Below are positions 38,397 to 52,500 of a stretch of 64,000 nt of DNA, piece by piece. The position numbers and the translations under genes are program-made. The notes under the pieces were generated by a model. That model did no database searches. It saw nothing but the letters and a program-made list of their open reading frames with translations, and was not told where the DNA came from. The stretch covers positions 1,561,660 to 1,625,659 of the forward strand of contig PTFA01000091.1 in assembly GCA_003342895.1 (NCBI GenBank), read 5' to 3'. Position 1 is the first letter of the stretch; every line of letters begins with the position of its first letter. The DNA is from Casuarius casuarius (taxonomy: Eukaryota; Chordata; Aves; Casuariiformes; Casuariidae).

Positions 38397-38670
38397 AAAA
38401 ATGCTGTAAAAACATTGCAACCAGCTCCTGAACTATAGCTTCTGCTATTTAGAAAAAATGCATACCCTCTGCTAATAGAAACACACTGCACAGTCACTTA
38501 TTTCTTTGATTCAATTTCAGTGCATTCTCATATATTCATACTTTTTCCTCCAGTTTTTAAATGCACAGCAGAACAAGAAATTCTGCAATAAAAGTAGTTT
38601 ACTTTCAATCCTTTATATTAGAGGTGAAGTTTGACACTGACCAGCTGGCTGTGAATGTAAGCAAGTTTTG

Positions 38671-38682
38671 CCCCCCCCCCCC
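38671..38682. repeat. Poly(C) tract of 12 bases
   Basis: Twelve C in a row. Length may be unreliable in the assembly. Confidence 0.85.
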
Positions 38683-39189
38683 ACCCTGTCCCAGCTTCTC
38701 ACACACTCCAAGAGCTATGTCAGTAGAAGTACTAGAACAGCCATATTAGGCAGTAGATGGGGAAACAGGCCTAGATAAAATACAACCATTCAGAAGGTGT
38801 TTTCAAGTTGGATTAATTCCTTGATGCGGTTCACACCATATCAAACAAATGCACAGTGCCAGGAGTGGTGCGTGGCTGGGAATGAGAGGTCTTGGCTGTA
38901 TAATCCTGCTTAAGCGATGCTGCTGCTGAATGTACAACTTTAGCTTTAAAGCCTGCCACCCACAGTCCACCTCAAACCCACCTATAAAAGTCATTGCTCT
39001 TACCTTGTAGGCTGATCTAGCTTCCTCTTTCTTCCACACAGGAAATGTGCATCCCTGTATCAATAGTGTGGAAAGGATAGTAAAAAACTTTATTGTAGTG
39101 CCTTGCAGACAAGTAATGTACTAATGCCATCTATTGTAACGAAGAGTAAGTTGATTTACTACGAGGGAACATGCAGCAAAAATTCAAAA

Positions 39190-39370
39190 CTTGTACACAG
39201 TGGTTTTCTACCTTTTTCAATTTATGAAGCCCTAAAAATGTTTCCTTGAGCTGCAGACCCCTATACAGGGAGTTCAAACCAATAATAAGTTCATTTTTCA
39301 TAGTTATCTTTTTACAGACATCCCTAAGAAACAGTCCATGGAGTCAGAAGGGCCTGATAGAGAATCTTAG
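39190..39370 (+). mobile_element. Ancient dispersed repeat-like segment
   Basis: Resembles a repeat frequent in reptile genomes that begins 'cagtggttctcaacctttt' and carries 'gcagacccct' phrases. Here 'cagtggttttctaccttttt' is followed by 'gctgcagacccctatac', then 'cagacatccctaagaaacag' and 'tccatggagtcag'. The family name is uncertain. Confidence 0.4.
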
Positions 39371-41860
39371 GTCTGGCATAAAAGATTTACTATACTTTGT
39401 TAAACCTTTAGGTTTTTCTGCATGATTCCTAAAATGCTGTATTCAAATAGCCTTACAGGTTTTGCTCCTGTTAAGTTTTACAGGGGTTTATTCCTGTTAC
39501 TGATATCCAGTAATAAGTGTACACTGCCTTATGATGCACATAATATTCTTGCTCTGGTAGCGACGACAGTAAATTCTACAGCATTTTTCTAAGTTTTGTA
39601 ACTCCAGGCAGATGAGTCTCTCTAGATTCGCACCCTGTTTGGGATCTTAGAGACAGAACTGTTACAAAGTGATTTAAATAAACCCAACAACAAAGGAACA
39701 GTATTAACCATGTATTTTTCACATGAAAGGAGGTTGCTTTTTCCAAAAGTAAAGTTATGATGGTAAAAGTGTCTTAAGGTAGGCATAAACGTCTTTTTCT
39801 CCCTACCCTGCAACATCTTCAGCATACCATTTGATCAGAAAATCTCTCAGAAATTGAGATAACATCCTCAACCAGTTTAAAAGTGTTCTGTATATATACA
39901 GAAAAAAAGAAAATTACACCAATTGTTTTAGTGGGCTGCAGTGATAGTGTTTAGATATTTTCAACTCAACCCAGTATTTCTTGTCTCCAGTGTATGATGC
40001 TATCAACACTGTTAAGAATAACAGCACTCTGATGCTAAAGCTAGCTAACCTATCACATGACTTCACAGTCTAATTTGTCTTGGGTGCACTTTAGCTAAAT
40101 TGCCCATATCTTGTAAAGTGAACATGAATCCCACTGTATATCCCATGGCAGCCAGGAGTGTTTGGAGGCTGCTTCCTAGAATGAACTTTCTGTTGTTTTC
40201 AGTAGATGTGGACAAGTAGAGATTATTTTATACCTGCACTGCATAAAAACTAACACAATGTTTAATACACATTTTGCAATATCAGAGAACCAACTTATAT
40301 GTAGGAACTGAGAAAAGAACCTGTCTGTTCAGCATTTTGATAATCCCTTTACCATCAAGAAAAACACTGCTTCCTTTTCAAACGAATTAACCTATTCCAC
40401 TTGTCAAAAACAAGCCACATGAATGCTTTTCTAAAATTTGACATATACATTACAGGGAAAAATAATAAAAGGAGTTGACTGCGTACAAATAAGTAACCTC
40501 TTCCAAAAGTGTTACCAAAACCTAGTGCCCACTCTCGCCCCAAACAAAAGTCTCCTCAAGTCAGGAATACTGCAGTGCCACCTAGCATACTGAAACACAG
40601 ATGAGGCCCCAGGTGTGCTAAGAGCAGTTCTTACATATATAGTACATGCCCAGATGCTCCCAAGTGGCAGTAAGGACCAGCAGAATCTGTTCCCATGGTG
40701 CCCAGACCTAATGGCCTGTTCACCAGAAACAAGGCTACATCGGCATTTCACTGACAAGAACTCTGAGCAACATAAAACACTGCATCACCCAAATGAGAGC
40801 CTCAGCTGATATAAATAAGATAAACAGGATCTTTCCTGAGGAGTGTCCAGTTGAAGTAGAACCAAAGATAACACAAATGAACACAGTAAGTGCTTCGGAG
40901 AAACAGGCAAGGCAGTTCAGTATACGGTGCAGCACCCTGCTTTGACTAATACATTGCTTCTTCAAACTACAGGGCTGTGCTATATGGGTATACCCTCAAA
41001 TCCTTCTGTGCTATCTGCCACCAAATGGTAGTGTTTCCCTGAAGGATGATGTTTATGGAAGAGGGTTGAGCAATTCTAGTTCCACACAGCAGAGGGAAGC
41101 AGTAAGCACTGCAACGTGGACTAGCCACTCCACTGTCATGTACTAAAGACTAATTATGTTTTCAAACAAAATACAATGAACTCTGTCATAAGTAATCACA
41201 CAAGAGACCATGAAGTCAGTAGATTAGTGGAAGTGCCCTTCTATGAAAGATGAAGTAGAATTTTCTCTGGCTATAGGGAAAATTACTGAGCTCTGAAAAA
41301 AAACCAAGAAGCAATATGGAATGCAGGGGTTTTTTTTGTTTTTTGTTTGTTTTTGCTTTCCTTATCAATACCTGATTTCATGCACTGATGTTTTACAGGG
41401 AAACTTAATCAAAAGAGAACAACTTCCTCTAACCTTGAGGGTATCTTAAGGATTTATGATTACATTTGCTAGAGTAATGAAAATGCATTCCCACAGTCAA
41501 ATGTTGGCAGATAGGCAAAAGAGGAAGTATTTTGTTTACAATGTAGTTCTAGTATTTAAAGCACACACTGTGTTTTATTTGGGTCCAGTTCACCTCTGCA
41601 CAGGAGCTAAGCATTACATAAAACTCATCTTTAGTAGGATTTGGGCACTTGTCTTTTTCCCCATAACTCAGGCATTTGTCATAAAAAAAAATTAAAGGAA
41701 GTGAATGCATTTAACACATGCAATTCCACTTCCACTTTTACAGTAGGTAGCAGAGTCTAGAAAATTGTTTCTTAATAAGTAGATTACAACTCCCAGACAG
41801 GTCACAACAAAGACAACTATATGACACTGAAAACCGTATTGCAACCTCGGGAAAAATAAA

Positions 41861-41878
41861 TCTCTCTCTCTCTCTCTC
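41861..41878 (+). repeat. (TC)9 microsatellite
   Basis: Nine perfect TC units. Simple sequence. Confidence 0.9.
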
Positions 41879-41967
41879 CAGCTCCCATACCGTTTTTAAG
41901 AATGCTTCAGGGTCAAGCATTCTCTCAAGACAGAGATAAGTTATCCAACGTCATCATTGGTATTTTA

Positions 41968-41982
41968 TTTTTTTTTTTTTTT
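41968..41982. repeat. Poly(T) tract of 15 bases
   Basis: Uninterrupted T run. Confidence 0.85.
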
Positions 41983-43214
41983 AAAACTCTGTTATAATAA
42001 ATTCATGGAGGAAGAACATGAATTTTTGGCTGGCTATGAAAGTACGACCAGCCCGAAACAGCTGAGAATAAGGATGGAGAAGACATGACAGTAGTTCCGG
42101 CTGCAGATGAAGACTTCTGGGTGGTCAATTCACTCTTTGGATTACACCTTCCCTCTTGTTTTTGAGGTTGTGTTAAGTATTTAAAGCACAATCATTTAGG
42201 TCAGGCACCATCTCTCACTTCACATAATTCCTACAAAGCAAGGCTTCAACTTTTGCTTGGAGATTCTAGGTATGACTTATAAGTACAGAGTATGGTATGA
42301 TTGGACGATATCAATTCACATATGATTTTTCATTGCAAAAGAACTAACAAAACAGCAACAACAACAACAGAGTTCATACTAAAGAATGTAATTTTGAAAG
42401 ATATAGCACTTACTATGAGTTTTTCCTTCGTCAGCCTCCAGCCAGGGTACTTCATGCTTTTTGAGTCTTCGTGTCTCCTCACACAAGTAGCTGAAGTAGT
42501 TAACTCCTTGATCATGCTATAAAGATGATCTGTGAGGAAGAGAGACAGAAGTAGTCAAACTAGGTAACACAATAATTATGAAAAATTATTAGAAGCATAT
42601 ATCATGAGGAAAAACTTAAATTGCTTTCAAATACACAATTTGTCTTTCTTCAACACTTATGATAAAATAATATTAAATAATTGCTGTCTCCTACGATAGA
42701 GCTAATGGTTTAAGGATGATAATTATTGATAATTTAAAGGGTAGTTGTAATGAACTAAGATGAAAAGATATGTTACATTTATAAGCCAGATACTGTATTT
42801 TTAACTGTGAAAGTGACTCTGTAGACTAATATTACTAGGAAACTATACTTTGATTAGAAGCAAAGCTGTGACTTAAATAGAGTTCTTACAGCAACAAAAA
42901 AGTCTGCAGTGCTCAAGTTTATAGTATTACTTGTGCACTAGGGATCAGAACAAAGATGCTTTCAAATAGGTCTGTATTTCACATGCAGTTATATGTACAT
43001 ACATATATACACAGTTTTGCAGAGAAATACACAAAACCATTTCTTTCAGTGTTGCATAAGTAAAATCTGCACTGCAAGTTACATGATCTTGACATGAAAA
43101 AGCTTTTAAAAACAGCAGTCAAATTATTGTGCATTACATTATATCCCTAGAGCAGAACATCACATCAGACATTGAGAACACAACTTCCAGTAAAGGAATG
43201 AAAATGATAAATTC

Positions 43215-43342
43215 ACTGATAAAGAATACATTGATTATTATTTTTCTGATTTCAAAGTCAATACATACAGAATATAAAACTGATAAAGAATACATTGATT
43301 ATTATTTTTCTGATTTCAAAGTCAATACATACAGAATATAAA
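43215..43342 (+). repeat. Perfect 64-bp tandem duplication
   Basis: Bases 43215-43278 are repeated exactly at 43279-43342, with no mismatch that I can see. Sequence before the first copy and after the second differs, so the unit is sharply bounded. The unit is AT-rich and contains no gene. Perfect identity in otherwise old, diverged non-coding DNA suggests a recent event or an assembly artefact. Confidence 0.95.
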
Positions 43343-43914
43343 ACAAATACTGTCGTTTAGCTTTTTAAAGCTACCACATACACATGAAGGAGTAAAACAA
43401 TGCAAGAAAAGCACAGAGATTAACAAAAAAAAATTCTTAAGGGTGTTTTTAACAGGGAATTCAACAATTCAGAAATATTAACTTATAGGTTTGCTGAGTA
43501 ATGGTAATTTTCTTTTAAAAATAATTTTCCCTTAAGTCAGCTGGCTTGTGTTTCCTTTTCATCCATTGTCATCTTTTGTTACTTAGAACATCACATAACT
43601 ACCCTTGACTGTGTTGTGGAGTTAAGAGAACAAAATCCCATTTTAGAAGGTGCTTAGTACTTGAAAACTTTCAGCGTGTTGACTTGCTTAAAGGTAGATT
43701 ACTGCTTTGATGTGTTGCTGTGTCAGAGTTGCACTTCTGTAGATGGAAAACTTCCAGATGTAAAAGTTAGAGGTGGCTGCCCCAGGTTAGCAACTTTGAA
43801 AATGAGGTTAAACATCAAGTCCTACATAAGCACACTGTCTTCTAGAGCTTCTTGGCCCCTTGCTCATTATCAAGCCAAAGCAGAGTTTGGATCTATTGCT
43901 AGAGCCATCTTTCT

Positions 43915-44030
43915 AATAATAGGGCATTCGTTAACACACTCACCTGCAACAGAAGAGACCCAAACTCAATGTCCTGATTTTCTGGTTTTTTGGTTGCATC
44001 TACTAACCACTGGACTATAGAGACTCTTCC
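43915..44030 (+). mobile_element. tRNA-core SINE-like fragment
   Basis: Contains 'gggcattcgttaacacactc' followed by 'acctgcaacagaagagaccc', 'aaactcaatgtcctgatttt' and 'ctaaccactggactatagag'. These match, in order, phrases of a SINE-like repeat I know from reptile sequence ('actcacctgggatgtgggagaccc ... taaccactgggctatag'). Decayed; family assignment from memory. Confidence 0.5.
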
Positions 44031-45449
44031 ATGCAAGCTGCTCTTTTATCTTCACATAATTAATAGTGCAGTTAACCAGAGAATAAGGGACACATCTGTC
44101 ATATGCCCTAAAGCCTGATTAACACTTATATTGTAGGAAAGTTCCCTGCACTGAATCAGATAGAAGTGGAGACCTGATTCCAGGTCTTCATAGTTTAGCT
44201 GACTGTCCAGATCACACTACTCTGAATTCTCTCTGCAGGTAAAATCTGAACAATTAAAGCTCTGTCAGATATAATGCACTGCCATAGAACACTGTTGCCA
44301 TGATGAACCAACCTATTCTAAAGGGGAATTTTTATTCAAAAATTTCCTCTTTTTTATCAGCTATTAAAATCATCATCACTTCAGCAAGTTCTGCAACTAC
44401 CAGTAAAACATGGTTTCCTACTGACCTTTGACAAAGGGGGTGAAGGAGAACAGGCTGTTGTCAATATGAAATTGAATTGGTGAGTAGGAACAGGGACTGC
44501 TGAGAGTTCTTGAGGTGGCAGATGAGAAGAGAAGGTGAGGTTCTGCATACTGCCCATTTTTTGATTAGCCAGCCTTTTGCTACAGATAAGGCATGAGTCA
44601 CTATTCCTGCCCTGATTTCTCTAGTAGCAAGCATTAGGTAGCACAAAAGATAAGAAACCTTTCCCTGACTGTGGGCTGCTATTGATTTGTGAATTCTGAT
44701 AGGTGAACTTTAAAGCAGCTGGAGGTTTGACTCTGCATGGGGCACAGAAGAGTGCATTCACAGAACTGCCGAAAGATTCTCATCTAGCTGAATGCTCAAT
44801 GCCAGCATAAACCTGGCGGTAAGGCACTGAAGAACCAGCTTCAAATTATAAACGCCTTTGGATAGCATGCACTGTATAGTAAATGGAATATGCTTACTCC
44901 CCAAAATAGTTGTGTTTCAGAGCCAGGCAACAGTGGTCTTTCATAAATTCTGAATTTCAAAGCTGTGGAGCTGTGAGTGGAAGATACGGTACTGGACTGG
45001 TTCAGAGAATACAAGCAGTAAGACTGCTGCTTATAACGCTACGATTTCTTTTGTGATAGTGTACAGAGGTCAGAACCAAATCCCCTGTTACGTAGCCCAA
45101 ACACAGAAGATACTGTTCCCCCCACTAAGAAACAGCCATAGATCTGGCGGGAACTTGAGGAATCTTGTATCCCACATCTCAAAACCTGAGGTTCCCATCC
45201 ACAGATTACTGAGACTAATGACTGAAAAGCAAGGTATAACCCCTGCTATTTCAGTTCCAGCACATTTGGGGACCCATCAGAAAAGAGTCTGTGGTCTATG
45301 CCTTCAGAGAGCTTACCTTAGAATTTTCAGATGCGTTAACTCCAGCAAACAAATGATTAATATGTCAGCAAAATAGTTCTCTACCTTCTCTCTCTAGTAC
45401 CAAATGAAGGACATTTATTACCCCATCCTTTTCCAGCCTGATGTTACAG

Positions 45450-45710
45450 AGATGCCAGACTAGAGAATCTAACCTCAGCTGCTCCATATTGTCATTTTAA
45501 TTAAAGCCATATCCTGTAAAAAGCTATATGCTGCTGAAGCCCTGATAAGATCCTATTATCAGAAAGGAGCAAATTTGTGATGCTATCTGGGCCAGCCCAT
45601 GATTATCTGCCAGAACAAAAGGAATGTTATTAAAGCAAACTCTGCTAGATCACTGGGAGGACAGAACAAAAACCATGCTCCAGTGAAATCCCTTATCTCC
45701 CTGGGGTCAC
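45450..45710. promoter_or_regulatory. Possible GATA-motif regulatory element
   Basis: Four GATA-type cores lie within about 160 bases: TGATAAGA (45543-45550), TTATCA (45556-45561), TTATCT (45603-45608) and TTATCT (45693-45698). A TTTAATTAAAG homeodomain-like core lies upstream. No repeat or coding signal is seen. Function is inference from motif density only. Confidence 0.27.
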
Positions 45711-45730
45711 ACCTGCAGCGTGCAGTTGCT

Positions 45731-45792
45731 GCTCTGTACTGAAGGCTAGGGAAGAGAGAGAGAAAGAGGGGTGGTGGGAGGAGAGAAGGAGT
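45731..45792 (+). repeat. Purine-rich tract
   Basis: Mostly A and G on the plus strand, with GAGA units and few interruptions. Such tracts can form triplex DNA. No other signal. Confidence 0.6.
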
Positions 45793-48700
45793 GGCTAATT
45801 CCTGCTATGGAATGGAAGTTTTGTTTCTTTCCTGCAATTTCTTATCAGGAAAAATACCAACTACAACATCAATTAATTGCTGGGAGATGACAGTTTCTTG
45901 GGTACATTTTCACACATCTCATTAAAAAGCAGAGTGACTAGATGTGCTTTTCTAAATACAGCCATTAATTTTTAGGACTGCTTCCTCAATGACACAAGGA
46001 AGAAACAGTCATAACATTTCTCTCTTACCTTTAAGGCTTAATAATCTCCTGTGAAGTAAAAGCAGGGGGAGGGAATTGCCACATAGCTGTTTCTTTACCT
46101 TGACTTCATTCTTTCGGTTCTCTGACTCAGCCAAATAACATGCCAGCCCCCTTGACGTGGATACTGGTCTTTATGCAGCCAGAACAAACATTCAGCAATT
46201 CCACCTCAGGCAGAGAGCTATATCATATCTTTGGATTCTCTCAGGTTTCTTGGTGTTATAGGCATCAAAAGCAGTCTTTTATTTTTCAGATAAGTAATGC
46301 CACTGCATGCATGTGCCACATTTCTGTTCTTCCTAGCAAATGCAGAACAAGCTGGAGTGCCTATCCCATTCTAAAAATCATACTCAGCTTCTATAAATGT
46401 TACTTGACAGCTTCTGATTGACAAGTACTGAATCACAGGAAAAAAAAAGTGTAGCCTAGTTATCTTCCTGATCTTTAACTACTCTGTCTGTTACTACAAG
46501 AGAGGCAAGAACAGCTCTTCCTTCCATTCTAGAAGCTAGTCCTCCTCAGCTGGGGAACCTACACCAAGAGCTTAAACTACTTTGGGAATGGTGTTATCCA
46601 GGGTCTGTACCGATGATCAAAAACACCTGGAAGTGCTCTGGCTTCACCAGTTATCATTTGTCAGCTGAGCTACATTAGCTCCTACGTCCATGCTCTGCTA
46701 AGTAGTTTAACACCACCAGGTGGCTTAAAGCACACAGCTGTCTGTCCTTAACTATTCAAATGTGGGAAAGCACAAGGCCCTTAACACAGCTCAGCTGGAG
46801 AACGGTAGTTCACTATGCTTGTGGAGTTACTGCATATCCTGTCTCTGCCTATCCTAAGCTAAAGGCACAAAATTCTTTTTCTGGGAATGCAGCACCTCCT
46901 CCTAAAATTATGGGAACTATATGGACTAGTAATGGCAGTTAAATTAGTAAGAAAAGTCTAGTAAGAGTAATGTCTTCAGACTCTAAATAGGTTTTAAACT
47001 GAAGTTGTGAGAGAATATGGCTTTCTGGTCAAACGAAAGGTTTAAAGTATCAATAGTTCCTCTAAAATGCATAGTTCTATCTCCAAAAAAACTCATGAAA
47101 GAAGAACCAAAGGATTTGGCAGCTGATAAAAAGGATATTCACAATAAACTAAAGAACAGTAGCAGCCATATTATATAAATTCATGAGAACTTCATGAATT
47201 GGTCTTTTTTAGAGAAATAGTTTCATCTTTCTCATCCATATGTATTTTTATAGGATAATAAGTACAGATGTAACTTATAAGGGGTATCAGTCCCATTTGA
47301 TATGTATTCAGGTTTTATTCTGATAGCATTCCGATTTGCACATTGCAAAGCATGCTCGTTGAGGGTCTGTCTGATTGAGTTTCTATCAGTTTGCTTTGTA
47401 GCAGCTCCACCTGTCGATGGAGGGAAGGCAGATGTGCAAAGCTACCTTCAGCAACAAGGCCAAACATACTGGGGGCCTGAAAGCAAGATCTTGGGAGACT
47501 CACGGAATTGAGGTCCTGTGGTGTTGTTTAAATTAGACTGTACTGCAACAGCAGAGCCTGACTGGCACTGCTTGTGCATGAGTGAAAAAGGGGATCCCCG
47601 CTTCTCAGAGATGCCACTGGAACCAGAAAACAGTAACTACTTAAAACAAACTTCTTCACTCTTGTTTTTCTACTAGATCTGTGCTGGACCTCCTGCTAAG
47701 ACCCTGGTGTTTTACTCACTTTTTTGTTTGTGGAGATAGGAACTAGCTTCAAATCAACAAACTCTGAATGTATTGCTGCTATTTTGCAGCTGGACCTGCC
47801 AATCCTTATGGCTGAGGCAGCAAGAGGTCAGCGCACTCAGAAACTTGTATAGACAAGTTTCCCAAAATTACAGTTTCCCCATAATCCAATTCTCGGCAAT
47901 GCTACTACCAGCTCCACAAGTGACTTTTCCAGGAAAGTATGGTACAGACAAGAAAATGAGCTGTAGAAAGCAAGTGAGGAACACAGTCATTTTTATGCAA
48001 TCCAGAAATGGCTTGCAAACCATGAGATCCAAATCCTATTGACTAGATGCCAAATCCAAATTTTATAACTTGAATCCATTGCTAATATCTCCCCCTAGGT
48101 AGCGTCCTGATGTTCCAACAGTACGTCTTCAACAACGATGAATGATTCTGTGAGAGTCTGGGATGACAAAATGACATTAATCACATAGAGTAGACCAGAA
48201 CAAGGTTATGATGAATCTACTCTGTCTTGCCCCCGTGTTGTAGAATATTTCTGCAATGAAGAATACTGGCTTCTAGCACCTCCTTTTTTTGAAACAAGAG
48301 AACTCCCTGAAGGCAACTGGCCAGGCACTAACCCACCAATTATAGAAAGCTGCTGCAGAGACCTCTGGAAATCTGACAACACTGATAGATTTGATACCCA
48401 TTTGATATTTGAAATTGGCTATTTTCTCTATGGTTTTTTTGCTTCATTTCCACTAAGACTGTCTTCTAATTTCCAGCCTAAATATATTAATGGTCAATTT
48501 ATACCAATTTAGTCTTCTGTCAATTTTGTCCTTTAACTTAAATTGTCCTTCCCCCCACCTAGGAATTACCATCAACATATTAATACAGAGTAATCACAGC
48601 CCCCTTCGCTCTTTATTTTGCTAGGTTAAAAAGCCAAGTACGTGGGATAGGCTCTCCATTACACTGATGTTTCTTCTCTGCACCAGCCTTCCTTTGAGTT

Positions 48701-49503
48701 CATTCTTTCTGAACTGATAAAATTTGAAGTGTGCAAAGTATTCCAAAGGATTTTTTATGAGTGGCTGATGTAAAGACTTTAGTGTTTGCCTCCTAGTGGT
48801 TCAATGATGAATTGGTAAAGAAAGCTGTTGAATTTCATCCAGGAATATTTGTACCCATTAGTTGTTAGTAGCATTTGTTCTCTGAACTATATCTGAGAAG
48901 CAAAGATCTATTACAATGACACAATTCTGGCTGCAGAGATGCGGTCATTATTAAAATCAGCTCATGAGCATCTGTAGAAGCCTCCCAGTTCTATTTTAGT
49001 TAAATCTTTTACCATCCTTCCTAAAATTGATTTTGATCTAAATAGACTTTTGTTCACTGAATCTTTGCTTGCATCTTCCCTTTCACTGACATATGATGCT
49101 ATCTGACCAACTTAACCTTTATTTCTACGTAATCTGAACAGTGCATGCTTTCCAGTATCTGTCTTCCAGTCATGAGTGTTATCCTTTTACATGTGTATTA
49201 TTCCTAAGATACTGCGCTTTGAGTCCCATTTACATAGCTCTAGTTTATTCATTTTGTCATCCTACTTCCTGACACCAGTATACGAACATTTTGCTTCTTT
49301 CATAATGATCAGGTAAAGAAGAAAGAAAAAAATTAATTTGCAACACTTCTCTCTTTTGCAGATCCTCTTGAATTCCAAATTGCCTTAAAATGTGTAATAC
49401 AATTTGCAAAATAGCACACCTGGTTCAGACAGCTAGAAATTTAGCAAGTGCCTGGGAACTGGTTGACTATGGCCAACGTCAGCTGCATGAGAGAAAGGTG
49501 CAA

Positions 49504-49535
49504 ACATTCCAGATTCCATTCCAACATTCCAGATT
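49504..49535 (+). repeat. Short direct repeat
   Basis: ACATTCCAGATT occurs at 49504-49515 and again at 49524-49535, a 20-base spacing with related sequence between. A minor local duplication. Confidence 0.6.
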
Positions 49536-52500
49536 AATTCTTGTTTCCAGTGATTTCTTACAGTAATAATTTGTTTCTTCTGCTGTCTTCTGTATATTTA
49601 TCTCACAGAGAAAACAAACAAAAGAAAGTAGATTCCCTGCTTCTCTCAGTCTGCCAAATATTTAATTTAACACAAATGCTGAAACTCAGTTTCTAATCAA
49701 GAAACACTTCTACATATCAACCAGCTATAATCACACACTTTTTGTCAAAAATCTTCCACATAATGTCTAGACAAGCATCAAGCACTTCTGCATATTAAAC
49801 TTCGCCTGGTATGGAAAAGGAAGAATTCTGTTTATGCTCTGCTCTAAAAACACCACAGATCACCTTCAGTTTAGAAGCGATTTTTAGAAAATACGTGGTT
49901 TCCTAAAACAGAAGAAAGGGAAAATGCAGACAGATAAAATGCAATTGCATACATTATAATTCAGCCAGGATATTCAGAATAATATCCCCTCTTTCAAAAA
50001 GTACCAGGGGACCTTAGCAACATTATACCATCTGCTTTTGCTGTTGCGGTTGGCATGTGTGCACCTGGCTTGGAAAGCTAAGAGAGATAAGGATTAACAT
50101 GTATATCAGTAGTAACATCTATAGAGAATTATATTGTAGAAGATGGAAATAGTTAACAGAGAGGAAAAGACAGCAGGATTTCCCCCCTGCTCTCATACTT
50201 TAACTAACTGACTCTAGGTAGATTGTGGTATACCAAAGGAGAGGGATTTGCATGCAGGCAGTTGCTCTTTTCAGCCAAGATCTCATCCTGTTGAAAGAAA
50301 TGATATTCTCATTGGACAGCTCATCCATGAAGCTGACATTTCCTAACCACGGAACATTGTGTCACTAGCACCAGACAGCAGTAAAACAAGAAGCTCAGAA
50401 ACAATGACAATCTGCCAGCTCTACCCTGAAAACATCGAGACTTTATTCCTTACCCTCAACCCCCCGAAGCTAGCAAAGCTGTTTTTAGTTCATATCATGG
50501 ATTTCCCTAGCTGAAGTGCAGGTACACAGAGTACTGTGCAAACCACAGTTCACCTAAGAATTACCCACTGGAAGGACCAGAAACAGCCCAGGCAATTCAA
50601 AACTACTTACCAATTTCACTACCAAAAATAAATAAATAAAGCATAAGCTGCTCCAATTCATTATGGTTTATTCATCCTCCGAGTGCCTTACAGACAGCTG
50701 TTAAATGGGCAATAAATTCTTGCTATTGCAGACAGCAGCCCTCAAATTTATGACAACTGCCTTGGCAACTTTCTTGTCAACACCTAATGTCAAGCCTCTT
50801 TTGCAGGGAAGAATAGGAGAACTGCAACTTTGGATTGAGCCCATGATTCAATTCATCCCATCTCCTTTTTCTGGGAAAGGTACATATCAGACATTTTAAA
50901 GGATCTCCCAGAGAGCTACAGTGGAGTAATGAGAAAACAAGGAAAACTTGCTAATGCTTTGAGATTGTTTATGGCAAGAAATGTGAAGGCCCATAGGCTT
51001 TTTAACATGGTTTTGTGCGACTACAGGTGCTCTTGTTTACATATAATGCCTTTAATATTACATATCATGATCATTTTAATAATCAATATCCAACACATCA
51101 TTGTGAGACTCATCATAGACAGATTTGAATACAATTTTAAGGATTTACTTGCTTCTTCTCATAAAGACACTTTAGAACTAGATGGTTCATTCAGGCATAC
51201 ACAAAGTAATGACAGGAACCTATACAGAATCTGTCTTAAGGCTAAGAAAAGTAATTAGTCACCCTCACTGCACCTTCTGCATCCAAGCAAGATGAAATGA
51301 AAGTCAAAAACTAGTCAAAAACCTACAACGCAAATAGTAAACTATTGTGTCAGCTGCTGCAATGTGGTTATTATAGGCAGAAGTGTGGCCAAACTTAATG
51401 AAAAGGCCCTTTGATTTTTCCTTTCTTCATCTCTTAAACCAGGATTGGAGATTCTCATAAAAAACATCAGGTTTAGGAGGAAAGGTCCTTGGGCAACCTG
51501 AAACACTTCCCTGGCTCCAGTCAGACAACCCATTTAACAAAGACTTAGGTCTTGCAATCTTTTGAATGTTGTGGACCAGAATCCAGATTTAGCATAACAC
51601 TTAAACAGCTGCTTAATGCTAAGTTTACAGGTAGCTGTCTTTAAAGTACGTGATGAAAATTAAACTTATATTTAAGCGGGCAAATGAATATGGTCCAATC
51701 TACTCAAGATCAAACTCCAGTTCAGCAGCTAGAAGAGACAAAAAAAAGTTGTTTGAACACTAGTTCTTTGAAATAATGTTTGGGCATTAACAGGTGTTTG
51801 CAGCACAGCTTTTGTTTTTTCGGTTGGTGACAGCCAACTGAAAGGTTTAATTTGGCCATTTTTAGTCTTCATTTCTTTACAAAAAGAGTAAACATTTCTG
51901 AGGGACTGTTTTGTAGGTAATACAATTATGAAAACAGTACTGGGGGAATATCTATGTAAAATTATTTTAAATATGATTTTTCATGTGACCAAATGAGGTA
52001 AGCACATGAGGTAAGATATTACTGAAAACAGTGGGGTTCTATATTTAAAATGAGGTTCCTTATAATTATAAGGATTTTAAGATATTTAGGTTACCTATCT
52101 GCTATAGAATATAGCTTTATTTTTTTTTCCATTGTTTAACACTGAACTGAACAAGCAAACAAACAAAAACCAAAGAGTATATCAAGTAAGATTCAATAAC
52201 AGAGAGAAGGAGTTTTTCTAGATAACAAAGCAGTCCTAAATCGTTGCATTATTTCAAAGCAACTGTCAACAGACAAGCTACTATATAAAAAATTGGAAAA
52301 TTCAGAAAGTATATAGAGTAGACTTTTGTGGAACTTGAGCATTAAGGATATAACAGAGTGCAGGATCCTTTATTAGGAATGACCTAAGCCAAAACAGGTC
52401 ACCAACTCAAGCATCTGAACTGATTTTAACTGCTACTGAGCAGCACAGAGAGAAATGCCAAAGGAAAAAACACTTTTTCGGACTAGCAACAAACTTCTCC

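Larger units (their letters stand above)
37521..43214. other. Non-coding DNA
   Basis: No gene recognised. Holds a short imperfect tandem motif (37932-37980), a G-rich tract, a C homopolymer, an ancient repeat-like segment (39190-39370), a TC microsatellite and a T run. These are entered separately. Confidence 0.6.

Noticed and set aside
43661..44020. 119-codon plus-strand open frame
   Set aside because: Its 3' part overlaps a SINE-like fragment, and its length is within random expectation.
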